A stretch of DNA of 64,000 nt from an uncultured Alphaproteobacteria bacterium (lineage in GTDB: Bacteria; Pseudomonadota; Alphaproteobacteria; Caulobacterales; Caulobacteraceae). Both the position numbers and the translations under genes were made by a program. The notes beneath the pieces were generated by a model. The model was given only the letters and a program-made list of their open reading frames with translations, was not told where the DNA came from and searched no databases. The stretch lies in contig CAIOSI010000041.1 in NCBI GenBank assembly GCA_903860975.1, positions 117,409 to 181,408 of the forward strand, read 5' to 3'. This document shows, piece by piece, positions 54,134-62,064 of the stretch (position 1 is its first letter; the number at the start of each line of letters is the position of its first letter).

Positions 54134-54171
54134 CTTAGCGTCACTTTTGGCGCCGAGGTTACGGGAAGGCC
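54134..54171 (-). repeat. Right terminal inverted repeat of the Tn3 element
   Basis: 38 bp, from CTTAGCGTCACTTTTGGCGC to GGGAAGGCC. Complementary to the left repeat at 35 of 38 positions. Confidence 0.9.
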
Positions 54172-54226
54172 GAGCCGGTCTCACACTGAAATCACCAACG
54201 GCCGGAACCATTTTGCAGAACTTGAC

Positions 54227-54467
54227 GCACACAACTCCGGATCGGCGACTTTGGGAAACGGCGCTGATGTCGCACCTGCGCAACAAGCTCCGGTCCGGCG
54301 ACGTGTGGATCGAGCGGTGACGTAACTAACGCCGGTTCGACAGTTACCTTGTGCCCCAAAGCATGGCCGGCCCCGTCGCCGCAGACCTCGGACTTCCGGC
54401 CACCACCGACGAATGGCTGGCCGGTCGCGTCCGAGAACTCGATATTCGGCTAAGGTCCCCAGCTTAG
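54227..54467 (+). pseudogene. Internal fragment of a second Tn3-family transposase
   Basis: Just outside the right inverted repeat the plus strand reads PDRRLWETALMSHLRNKLRS, G-D-V-W-I-E, then after two in-frame stops R-R-F-D-S-Y-L-V-P and DEWLAGRVRELDIRLRSPA. This is the middle region of Tn3-type TnpA (LRDRLRSGD-W...R-F-D-x-Y-L). It cannot come from the element at 49894, whose own copy is complete in this region. It is an older, degraded neighbour. Confidence 0.7.
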
Positions 54468-54506
54468 GCTTGCGCCGGGCTCGAATATCCAGCGCGGGCT
54501 ACGCGT

Positions 54507-56279
54507 CTAATGTACGCGGGTAGGGGCAAGCACCATGGCCCCTTGGCTACGTAACCGGGCCTGGGCCAGTTCGTCTAGAATCCCCTGGGCACGAGGATCT
54601 GCGAAGATCCAGGCGGCAGCGGCCAGAGTACGTGCTGAGGTCGCCGAAACACCCAGCATCTTCTGCACCGCTCCAAACGGCGATCCAGAGGGCGACATCC
54701 GCCGCAGCCGTGCTTCCCCCGTGATATTCGCCAAGGTCTTGGCTTTGGTGATGGCCTCGTAGAAGCCGCCGATTTCGTCGACAAGACCCAACTGCTTGGC
54801 CTGGACGCCTGTCCAAACGTGGCCCTTGGCGATCTCGCGCACGCGATCGGGGGAGAGTTTTCGGCCGACGGCTACGCGGGCGACGAAGTTGTCGTAGATA
54901 CGGTCCATCCAGTGCGCGAACGCTGCGCGTTGGGCGGGTGTGAATTCCTGGCCCATCCCAAAGGCTCCGGCATAGGCGCTGCCGACACCAAGCTGGCGGA
55001 CGTCGACGCCGAACTTCGCTAGCGCCGGGCCCACCACGAACTTGCCGCCGAAGACGCCGATGGAGCCGGTTAGCGTCGAGGGCTCTGCAAGAATGGCCGA
55101 GGCCTCTGAAGAGACCCAGTAGCCCCCTGAGGCTCCGTAGGCACCCATTGAGACCACGACGGGCTTGCCCGCGGCCTTGGCGGCGCGGATGGCGGCGAGG
55201 ATCTCCTCGGAGGCTGTATCGGATCCACCGGGCGAGTTTAGACGGAATACGATAGCCCTTACGTCCTTGGCCTTGATGGCGTCGTAGAAGGCGTCAGAGA
55301 TGTCGTCAGCGTAGATGCTCGACCCGCCGCGGAATGGATTGCCGCCCTGGTCCTTGCCGTCGACGATATCGCCTTCGGCCTCAATGACCGCGACCGTCGG
55401 GCCAGCGCCAACCTCGCGCGGCGCGCGGCCGTGGGCGTAGTCTTCGAAGTCCAGCATTTTTGCGCCAACGCCGGCCCGTTTCAGCAACGCAGTCTGCGCT
55501 TCATGCACTTGGCCAAGGTGGTCAATCAGATGCAGGCCAACGGCGTCATCGGCCAGATAGGGGCCGGCCTCCAAAGACTTCTTCAGGACTGTGGGATCGA
55601 GCCTGCGATCGCCAGCGGCACTGGAGATTTCGGTGTCATAGACCGAACCGAGCCACGACAGTTCGGCTGCGCGATGGGCCGGGGTGTAGTCATCGTAGAG
55701 GTAGCCGTTGACCGCGTTCTTGTACTCATAGCGCTGCTCGTAGTCGGCATGGACACCGAACTTGTCAAAGGCGCGCTTGAAAAAGAGGTCCTCGTTGGCA
55801 AGGCCGGTCACTTGGAAGGAGGCGCCAGGCTGCATCCACATCTCGTCGGCCGCAGCGCCCATCATGTAAGTCGCGGTTATGAATCCAGAGGGGTAGAGCC
55901 CTTGACTGTGCGCAACGATTGGCTTTCCAGCGGCCCGGAAGTGCCTGATCCCCAACCGTAATTCATCGGCTAACCCCGGCTCCACACCACTTTCAGGCAG
56001 ACGAATAAGGAGGCCCTTGATGCGGTCGTCCTTTTCGGCACGGCGAAGGCCCTCGAGGATCGACATAACCGAGTGGCCGCGCGCGAAGCCAGCGAGCGGG
56101 CTTTGCGGCGACTGGTCGGTGAGGGGTTCTCGCAGGTCTAGCTCGAGCACCGTGCGCGCAGGGATGGGGGCGGGTCCCGCGGCGCTGGCGGCCATTGAGA
56201 TCAGTACGAAAGGCACGCCGATCATGAAGATCAGTAGGCCTGCGAAGACCCCGGCGGCGGTGATTAGGAACTGCTTCAT
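54507..56279 (-). CDS. sppA: Signal peptide peptidase SppA, 67K type
   Basis: A 590-residue protein. One N-terminal membrane helix (ITAAGVFAGLLIFMIGVPFV) and two S49 protease-like domains in tandem, as in the long SppA form. The first has KPIVAHSQGLYPSG; the second has FRLNSPGGSDTASEEI (oxyanion loop), PVVVSMGAYGASGGYW with the catalytic Ser in the A-S-G-G motif, and SIGVFGGKF. It degrades cleaved signal peptides in the inner membrane. The start region holds five hydrophobic residues after KQF, fitting a membrane anchor. Confidence 0.93.
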   Translation of the reverse strand: MKQFLITAAGVFAGLLIFMIGVPFVLISMAASAAGPAPIPARTVLELDLREPLTDQSPQSPLAGFARGHSVMSILEGLRRAEKDDRIKGLLIRLPESGVEPGLADELRLGIRHFRAAGKPIVAHSQGLYPSGFITATYMMGAAADEMWMQPGASFQVTGLANEDLFFKRAFDKFGVHADYEQRYEYKNAVNGYLYDDYTPAHRAAELSWLGSVYDTEISSAAGDRRLDPTVLKKSLEAGPYLADDAVGLHLIDHLGQVHEAQTALLKRAGVGAKMLDFEDYAHGRAPREVGAGPTVAVIEAEGDIVDGKDQGGNPFRGGSSIYADDISDAFYDAIKAKDVRAIVFRLNSPGGSDTASEEILAAIRAAKAAGKPVVVSMGAYGASGGYWVSSEASAILAEPSTLTGSIGVFGGKFVVGPALAKFGVDVRQLGVGSAYAGAFGMGQEFTPAQRAAFAHWMDRIYDNFVARVAVGRKLSPDRVREIAKGHVWTGVQAKQLGLVDEIGGFYEAITKAKTLANITGEARLRRMSPSGSPFGAVQKMLGVSATSARTLAAAAWIFADPRAQGILDELAQARLRSQGAMVLAPTRVH

Positions 56280-56579
56280 CTGGGAATCGGATGCGCTCTT
56301 CGGGGACCCAAAAAAATCTAAGGCCTAAGAGCCTGCCTCTCGCACACTATTTCGTTGTCGGGAAGGCGAAGGGCTCTAAGACCCAAACAGCCGACATGAT
56401 CTCCTGGATCGAGACCTACAAGCCCGCCCTCGCAGACAAAACGTCCCCAATAGGCCTAGCTCGCGATTTTGCCGGCGTCTCAGAGAGCCAAGTGCAGCAC
56501 CCGCTATGCCGCCGAAGTCACAGGCTCGTCTGAGCCTGGGCAGGCTTGGAAAGCGAACCTCCGATAGAGATGGGATAAT
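56280..56579. other. Intergenic region between sppA and tRNA-Pro
   Basis: 300 bases. An 80-codon plus-strand frame (56291-56533) shows no motif. The region is expected to carry the sppA promoter on the minus strand. I see no other structure. Confidence 0.4.
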
Positions 56580-56656
56580 TGGTCGGAGTGGCAGGATTTG
56601 AACCTGCGACCCCCGCGTCCCGAACGCGGTGCTCTACCAGACTGAGCCACACTCCG
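56580..56656 (-). tRNA. tRNA-Pro (anticodon CGG)
   Basis: A 77-base cloverleaf on the minus strand: acceptor CGGAGTG/CACTCCG, D arm GCTC...GAGC, anticodon stem CCGCG/CGCGG with loop TTCGGGA (CGG), T arm GCAGG-TTCAAAT-CCTGC, discriminator A and encoded CCA. It reads CCG codons. Confidence 0.96.
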
Positions 56657-56794
56657 ACTTTGGAGGGCGCCTTATAGAGGAGGGGTTAGAGCCCCGCAAG
56701 GCAGCCAGACGCAGCGCTTGCGAGGCGTTGCATCGCGGGGGCTCCTGCGCTATCTCGACGCCTCCGCGGGCAGGACCCCGACGGTCGTTCCTGC

Positions 56795-56868
56795 TGGGGA
56801 ATGGTGTAATGGTAACACAGCGGTTTTTGGTACCGTCGTTCTAGGTTCGAGTCCTAGTTCCCCAGCCA
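56795..56868 (+). tRNA. tRNA-Gln (anticodon TTG)
   Basis: A 74-base cloverleaf: acceptor TGGGGAA/TTCCCCA, D arm GTGT...ACAC, anticodon stem GCGGT/ACCGT with loop TTTTGGT (TTG), T arm CTAGG-TTCGAGT-CCTAG, discriminator G and encoded CCA. An AT-rich stretch follows to about 57010. Confidence 0.95.
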
Positions 56869-57079
56869 ATTTTATCTAAATATTTCAATCGGTTATGGAT
56901 CTCATCATTGAGATCAACCGGGATCTAGCCTGTAGGCCGCAACCAACCTCAATTTGGGTCGCCGCATATCTGATCTTCTAAAATATTGATTTATCAATTA
57001 TTTTTGGCTTTGGAATGGGCATTGGTTGCTCGCGGCGCCTCACGGCGAAGCCGCACACAGGTTCCACTGAGCTTGGTGC

Positions 57080-57379
57080 TCAAAGCCGCCGTTCCTCGAC
57101 AAGTTTGGCCAACGCAGCATTGTCGCGCGTTTGCCAGCCTCTGCCAGTTTCGCGCAGATGTTCAACGTTACGTGCGTCGATCCGGATCTTCACCTCGATC
57201 TTGGGTGAAAGGGATTTGAAGCGTCCCGGCTTGGGCGCGCGCGCCATGAACGCTTTGCCCATCACCTCAAGGGCTGGGCGGGCTCGGACGAAAAAGTCAT
57301 CACCCAGCGCCGGGGGATCAAGCGCCACGGGACAGGCGAGTTGATTTTGGTCTTCGGTGCGGCACCGTCGTCTGGACAT
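57080..57379 (-). CDS. brnA: BrnA-type antitoxin (orphan)
   Basis: A 99-residue protein. LDPPALGDDFFVRARPA and, in the C-terminal half, KIEVKIRIDARNVEHLRETG and RGWQTRDNAALAKLVEE are the BrnA pattern (ribbon-helix-helix antitoxin of the BrnT RNase). BrnT genes normally lie just upstream on the same strand. Here only a short piece with a BrnT-like end is left (57369-57440), so the antitoxin is orphaned or itself decaying. A role in repressing its own promoter may remain. Confidence 0.7.
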   Translation of the reverse strand: MSRRRCRTEDQNQLACPVALDPPALGDDFFVRARPALEVMGKAFMARAPKPGRFKSLSPKIEVKIRIDARNVEHLRETGRGWQTRDNAALAKLVEERRL

Positions 57380-57440
57380 ATCGTTCGCTTTGTCTTGCCT
57401 TGGCCTTCTTGAAGCCGATCACCCGCAGAACCAGCCAACC
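57369..57440 (-). pseudogene. Possible 3' scar of a brnT toxin gene
   Basis: The minus strand before brnA reads WLVLRVIGFKKAKARQSERY, similar to the C-terminal end of BrnT toxins (R-x-I-S-A-R-K-A-x-x-R-E-x-x-x-Y). No further BrnT sequence is found upstream before the aldose-epimerase gene. The match is short, so this is tentative. Confidence 0.4.
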
Positions 57441-57505
57441 TCTCCAGTCGGCCACACTATGCAATCTGGTCCCGGCGCGGCATTCGACTGAGCGGGTAAA
57501 GGGAA

Positions 57506-58582
57506 CTAGGGCGACGGCAGGACGAAGGGCGTCACCGTGGCGTCGTAGCGGACGACCTCGTCTGGCGCGATCGTTGTCATGCCTGTGTCGTGCCCTTTCC
57601 ATTCGACACCGTAAGGGTCTGGCAGATTGAACTGGGGTTCAACAGCGACGAACGCCTTGTCTGACGGGGCATAGATCTGGAAAGCGCGGACCTGTGGCGA
57701 GCGAGCCGTAATTCGCAATCCCAAACGGCTGGCCGGATCGAACACCTCCGCCAGCGCAACGCCATCGTGGCGGATCAGGTCGGTGAAGCAATCATCGAGG
57801 TCGGCATCGCCCAGTGGCCTGCCCTCAGGTGACAGGTAGTCGAAGGCGCTGCCCGACACCGGGTCGAGATGTCCGGTCGGAAGGACCTCGTCGTAGTTGT
57901 TCACCTGCACGCGTTGACGGGCTGGCATGCGAAGCCGAGCTTGCCGGCGCTCGCCGCTCGGCAGGGCGAAAAAGGGGTGCCAGCCGATGCCCATCGGCAG
58001 AGGATCACGCCCGACATTCCTGGCGCTCACGCTCAAGGCCAGGCCGCCGCTGTCAAGGCGCCACTCGACCTCAATAACGGTCAGGCTGGGCCAACCCACG
58101 CCGAAATCTCCCGCGACCAGGCGCCCCGTGATGCGGTCCGCCGCCGAGCGGCGCCAGTCAAACGGCTGGTTCAGGATCAGACCATGCATAGCAAACTGCT
58201 GAGCGCCTGGTCCTTTTCCGCCCCAGTTTTGGGGGAGGCGAGCCGTATGCCCGGCGATCTCGGTCAGGATGGTCCGGGCGTCTGGCGTCGGGCGCCCACA
58301 GATCCGGTTGGCGTAGGGCGCAAGAATCGAGCCGCCGAAACGGAACGAGGCGTTACCCGCGAAATCGTCTACGCCGCCATCGAGCGCCTGCGCGGCGCCA
58401 GCCAGGTCAGGCGCCATCAGACCATCCACGATCTCTCCGGACGCCAAGCGCAGCCTGGCCTGCAGAAGCATCATGCCGCGTCCAGGCAAGATGGTCGCCT
58501 CGACGAACGCCACTGAGGTTTCGGCCCTGTCCTGGGCGATCAGGCGTATCGGCGCCATACCGCCGATCTGGATGTTCGTCAT
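57506..58582 (-). CDS. Aldose 1-epimerase-like protein
   Basis: A 358-residue galactose-mutarotase-fold protein. LAPYANRICG, QFAMHGLILNQPFDW (catalytic His region), MGIGWHPFFALPSG, DDCFTDL and FVAVEPQFNLPDPYG (catalytic Glu) are arranged as in aldose epimerases. It interconverts the alpha and beta forms of a hexose. No sugar-use operon is attached. Its stop lies about 125 bases from the BrnA gene start. Confidence 0.86.
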   Translation of the reverse strand: MTNIQIGGMAPIRLIAQDRAETSVAFVEATILPGRGMMLLQARLRLASGEIVDGLMAPDLAGAAQALDGGVDDFAGNASFRFGGSILAPYANRICGRPTPDARTILTEIAGHTARLPQNWGGKGPGAQQFAMHGLILNQPFDWRRSAADRITGRLVAGDFGVGWPSLTVIEVEWRLDSGGLALSVSARNVGRDPLPMGIGWHPFFALPSGERRQARLRMPARQRVQVNNYDEVLPTGHLDPVSGSAFDYLSPEGRPLGDADLDDCFTDLIRHDGVALAEVFDPASRLGLRITARSPQVRAFQIYAPSDKAFVAVEPQFNLPDPYGVEWKGHDTGMTTIAPDEVVRYDATVTPFVLPSP

Positions 58583-58735
58583 AAGCCGCTCGTGCCTCCA
58601 ACGTCCTGGCTACCAACCAAGGGCTCAAGGATGTTCCTTGGGCGGCAACGCCAGCGTGCCTCTTCCATCCGTTGGCAAATACCTGCCGCCGTCACTGAAT
58701 TCGAAATCACGTCTCGCTCGGATACCGCCTGGGTT

Positions 58736-59257
58736 TCAATGGATGAACTCCTGAACGACGCGTGATCGCCCTCCGCCAGGTTTGGCAAGCCTATTGGGAC
58801 CCTCGTCCAAAAGAGGGAACTCGGCGATATCGTCAATCCAGGGGTTGAAGGTTGCCGCGCCAGTCAGGCTTACCTCCTTGATCTTTCGAGTGACGAGGTA
58901 GATTTGCGCTTCAAGTGCTGTGGCCGCGAGCAGGGTCTAAATCATCGGCGGGGGGTATCCGGTGTCGCGTCTTATGCGGCCGGGAATGGACCCCCAGCAG
59001 CGTACAATGTTGTTGCTCAGGGGCAGCACTCGGCCAGTGAAGCGACCTTCAATTGCGTCGCGGTTGGCAGAGTAACGAGCCCGACGGGGATCATCGTCAC
59101 GCAATTGATGGATACACTTGTCGTATTCAGCCAGCGTGATCACGCTTAGGAAGAGCCGCTCTTCGTCCTGTGCGGCCGTCCAAGCCTTCACGCCTGGCGC
59201 GCCATTCGGGGCGGCCAGGGCCGCGATGACGTTGGTATCGACCAACCCCTCCCTCAA
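58736..59257 (-). pseudogene. vapC: VapC-type PIN toxin gene with an in-frame stop
   Basis: The frame from ATG 59257 reads LVDTNVIAALAAPNGAPGVK, F-L-S-V-I-T-L-A-E-Y and GRVLPLSNNIVRCWG, and reaches TAG at 58937-58939 after G-Y-P-P-P-M-I. The same frame continues TLLAATALEAQIYLVTRKIK and S-L-T-G-A-A-T-F-N-P-W to TGA at 58736. In the family the I is followed by the third conserved Asp (D-x-x-I-A-A-T-A), so the stop sits exactly on that acidic residue. The stop truncates the enzyme before its active site is complete. It overlaps the antitoxin gene by four bases. Confidence 0.82.
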
Positions 59258-59544
59258 AGCTCGACCTCGCGGCCGAAATCGTGCCCGCCAGTGATGTCGA
59301 GGCCTTCCATGTGGAGATCCTCCAGGAGCGCGACCAATGGGAGCTTGGGCATCGGGGTGACCATCCGCTCATAATCGTCGGCATCGACGATGACCACGGC
59401 GGGCTGTCCTCGAACGGTTGCGGCCTGCGGTCCTTCATCGTGCGCACGGCGCACAAGTTCACTAAATCGCGCTTTCGCGTCTTCGAGCTTCCAAACCGGC
59501 TGGAGGCAAGCTGGGCCTTTGACCTTCTCTGCGGACTTGAGCAT
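59254..59544 (-). CDS. Phd/YefM-family antitoxin
   Basis: A 96-residue protein. WKLEDAKARFSELVRRAHDE, G-P-Q-A-A-T-V-R-G and AVVIVDADDYERM are the Phd/YefM pattern. The C-terminal tail (LEDLHMEGLDITGGHDFGRE) would neutralise the VapC partner. It is coupled to the following PIN gene through a four-base overlap (ATGA). Since the toxin is truncated by a stop codon, the antitoxin is probably now an orphan repressor. Confidence 0.85.
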   Translation of the reverse strand: MLKSAEKVKGPACLQPVWKLEDAKARFSELVRRAHDEGPQAATVRGQPAVVIVDADDYERMVTPMPKLPLVALLEDLHMEGLDITGGHDFGREVEL

Positions 59545-59765
59545 TCTTAACTTCTGACCAGCTCGTCAGATTTAGTCGATCGCGCCATGTTTTGTCAGTG
59601 GATCTCGCGGCTGCAACGCGCGCATCGGGCGTGTTCGCTCGATCAACCGCTTTCGGCCCAAGGGTGTCGCGGTTACAAAAACCTGCAAAAGTGGCATTGC
59701 AGAATGCCGCTCGATAGCGTCCGATCCTTTGAACCCTGCGCAGTCAGGTCTCTTGGGAGGCGACG

Positions 59766-60839
59766 ATGATACCGTTCCGCGCGACGACGATCGCATTGGC
59801 CTGCACAGCGCTGGCGGTGCTGGCCGCAAGCCCGGCTGCCGCGCTCACCAATCCGGCTGCGGTCGCGAAAGGCTACAAGGCTCCCAGAGACGCCTGGGGC
59901 CATCCAGATCTGGCCGGTGTCTGGTCGCCCGCTACGATCACGCGGTTGGAGCGCGATCCGAAGCTCGGCGAGCGGTTAGTGCTGAGCGAGGCAGAAGCGC
60001 TGGCTGCAGAGGGCGTCACGGCCAAGTCGAACGCCAAGGCCAGCTTGCCCACAGATCAAAAACTGAAGGTCGATGACGTTGATTGCGGCGTCCAGGGCTT
60101 CTCTGGCGTCGCTTGCGGCTACAACAATTTCTGGGTCGATCCGGGGACAAAAGTGATGCGAGTGGCCGGCGAGCCGCGCGCCTCAATCGTGGTGTCTCCG
60201 AAAAACGGCCGACTGCCGCTGAGCCCCTTTGCCCAGGCGGCGCAACGGGCGCAACTGAACCAAGTCGGCAATTTCGACGGGCCCGAACGCAGGCCGCTGG
60301 CTGAGCGGTGCCTGGTGGCCTTCGGCTCCTCGTCTGGTCCGCCAATGTTGCCGGTGCTCTACAATAACCACTATGCCATCGCGCCGGGTCAGGACTTGGT
60401 CGCCATCGAAGTGGAGATGGTCCACGATACGCGCCTGCTCCGCTTGGGTGGCCAGCATGACTCGACTGCCGTTAGAAAATGGATGGGCGATTCCGTCGCG
60501 CATTGGGAAGGCGAGACGCTGGTGGTTGAGAGCATCAATTTTCGGCCCGACCAAACCTTTCGCGGCGCTTCTGTCGACATGAAGGTCACAGAGCGCTTCA
60601 CGCGCATCTCGCCCTCTCAGATCCTCTATCAGTTCAAGGTGGATGATCCGAAGACGTTCAACGCGCCGGTCGAGGGCGAGGTCGCCTGGAACAAGACCAA
60701 GGATACGATCTACGAGTACGCCTGCCACGAAGGCAATTACGCTCTGCCTGGCATCCTTGCTGGCGCTCGCGCCGCAGAGAAGCAGGGCAAGGAGATGGAC
60801 GGCAATCGTGGTCAGGTAAAAGAAGAAGGCGAGAGATAG
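59766..60839 (+). CDS. Secreted protein of unknown family, paralog A
   Basis: A 357-residue protein with a signal peptide (MIPFRATTIALACTALAVLA, cleavage near A-A-A-L). The mature protein begins with a P-D-L-A-G-V-W-S segment, then D-C-G-V...G-V-A-C-G-Y-N-N-F-W, R-P-L-A-E-R-C-L-V, EMVHDTRLLRLGG, GDSVAHWEGETLVVESINF and VTERFTRISPSQILYQFKVD, and ends with Y-A-C-H-E-G-N-Y-A-L-P. I recognise it as a widespread uncharacterised secreted family of Gram-negative bacteria, not an enzyme of known mechanism. A second copy starts on its stop codon. Confidence 0.8.
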   Translation: MIPFRATTIALACTALAVLAASPAAALTNPAAVAKGYKAPRDAWGHPDLAGVWSPATITRLERDPKLGERLVLSEAEALAAEGVTAKSNAKASLPTDQKLKVDDVDCGVQGFSGVACGYNNFWVDPGTKVMRVAGEPRASIVVSPKNGRLPLSPFAQAAQRAQLNQVGNFDGPERRPLAERCLVAFGSSSGPPMLPVLYNNHYAIAPGQDLVAIEVEMVHDTRLLRLGGQHDSTAVRKWMGDSVAHWEGETLVVESINFRPDQTFRGASVDMKVTERFTRISPSQILYQFKVDDPKTFNAPVEGEVAWNKTKDTIYEYACHEGNYALPGILAGARAAEKQGKEMDGNRGQVKEEGER

Positions 60840-61936
60840 TGACAATGAGCATGACCCTGCAAATGGCCCTTAGCTATCGAGCCGCTCTAGCTCTGGGGAC
60901 CGTGTTCGCCCTGACGCCGCTGGCGGCGGTTTCAGCGCCGGCTGCGTCCAATGCACTGCCCCGCACCTCGTCTGGCCAGCCCGACATCTCAGGGTATTGG
61001 TCCAACGCCACGCTGACCCCGATGACGCGAGACAGCAAACTCGGCGACCGCTTGGTTTTCACGCCCGCCGAAGCCAAGGCGCTGGAGAACGAAGAGGCTT
61101 TCGAAGTCGAGGCTGGCAATAAGCGTACGGAGCCGAACGCGCCTGTAAATGCGCCCACGGGTATCGAGCTGAAGCCTGCTTTCCTGGCCGCCGGCGGTGA
61201 CGTCGGTGGCTACAATCGCGGCTGGCTTGATCCTGGCCATACGGTGATGCGGGTGGGCGGCCAGCCGCGCACGTCGCTGATCACAACGAAGGATGGCCAC
61301 GTTCCGCCGCGCAAGACGGCCGCAACGATCGCGGCAGGCTATGGCAATAACGCGGGCGAGGGTGCGCGTGGCCCCCTGGGCTCGTTCGACAATCCAGAGA
61401 ACCGACCGCTTAGCGAGCGCTGCATCATGTTTGGCGGAAACGTCGGTCCTCCGATGTTGCCAAACGGCTTTTATAACAACAATTACAACATCGTGCAGAC
61501 TGGCGACACCGTTGCGATCCAGGTGGAAATGGTTCACGACACCCGGATCGTGCGCTTAAATTCCAAACACCGCGCCGATGACGTGCGTCCCTGGTTTGGG
61601 GATTCGATCGGCTGGTGGGAGGGCGACACGCTGGTCGTGGAAACCAACCACGTCCCACAGAAGCAGGCGTTCCAGGGCGCGTGGAAAGACCTGACCATCA
61701 CCGAACGCTTCACCCGAACGGCAAAGGATCGATTGCGTTATTCGTTCAAGGTGAACGATCCGGTGTCCTGGAACGAGCCCTGGGGCGGTGAGTACGAGTT
61801 CGCGCCCTTGCACGGGGTGATTTACGAATACGCCTGCAATGAAGGCAACTATGCCCTGCCGGGCATCCTTGCCGGGGCCAGGGCGGCGGAAAAGGAGCGC
61901 GGAGGCGCGAAGGTGGCGTCAGGGGCGCAGGAATAG
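60839..61936 (+). CDS. Secreted protein of unknown family, paralog B
   Basis: A 365-residue paralog of the gene before it, with the same landmarks: PDISGYWSNATL, G-Y-N-R-G-W-L-D-P, RPLSERCIMFGGNVGPPMLP, VEMVHDTRIVRLN, GDSIGWWEGDTLVVETNHV and VTERFTR, ending Y-A-C-N-E-G-N-Y-A-L-P-G-I-L-A-G-A-R. The GTG at 60839 overlaps the TAG of paralog A; ATG 60845 or 60851 is also possible, the latter starting a signal peptide with SYRAALALGTVFALTPLAAV. The tandem pair is followed by an M20 hydrolase gene on the same strand. Confidence 0.8.
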   Translation: MTMSMTLQMALSYRAALALGTVFALTPLAAVSAPAASNALPRTSSGQPDISGYWSNATLTPMTRDSKLGDRLVFTPAEAKALENEEAFEVEAGNKRTEPNAPVNAPTGIELKPAFLAAGGDVGGYNRGWLDPGHTVMRVGGQPRTSLITTKDGHVPPRKTAATIAAGYGNNAGEGARGPLGSFDNPENRPLSERCIMFGGNVGPPMLPNGFYNNNYNIVQTGDTVAIQVEMVHDTRIVRLNSKHRADDVRPWFGDSIGWWEGDTLVVETNHVPQKQAFQGAWKDLTITERFTRTAKDRLRYSFKVNDPVSWNEPWGGEYEFAPLHGVIYEYACNEGNYALPGILAGARAAEKERGGAKVASGAQE

Positions 61937-62064
61937 GGCGTCACGGGCCAGGCTTGAGCCCTGTCCGTCTTGGCGTATCGGTTCTCAAGACGGCCCGACA
62001 AGGCGGTTGGCGGGGACGCGAAAGCATGTGTCCATGGCAACCTAAACCGGTGGGGCGATTGCAC

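Larger units (their letters stand above)
49894..54171 (+). mobile_element. Tn3-family transposon with decayed transposase
   Basis: Bounded by 38-bp inverted repeats. Left 49894-49931 starts GGCCTTCCCGCAATCTCGGC and ends TAAG. Right 54134-54171 is its complement with 35 of 38 positions the same; the inner ends read TAAG as in Tn3-family repeats. Length 4,278 bp. Contents: resolvase gene, DUF4160/DUF2442 pair and a transposase pseudogene. The bases flanking both ends (GCGCT left, GAGCC right) are not a 5-bp target duplication. The right end is followed by a remnant of another Tn3 transposase, so the element landed in or recombined with an older one. Confidence 0.9.

Noticed and set aside
56291..56533. 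80-codon ORF between sppA and tRNA-Pro
   Set aside because: No ribosome site, no motif and composition unlike neighbouring proteins.
56898..56915. Inverted repeat GATCTC/GAGATC after tRNA-Gln
   Set aside because: Only six pairs in an AT-rich stretch and no T-run at the right place; not distinguishable from chance.
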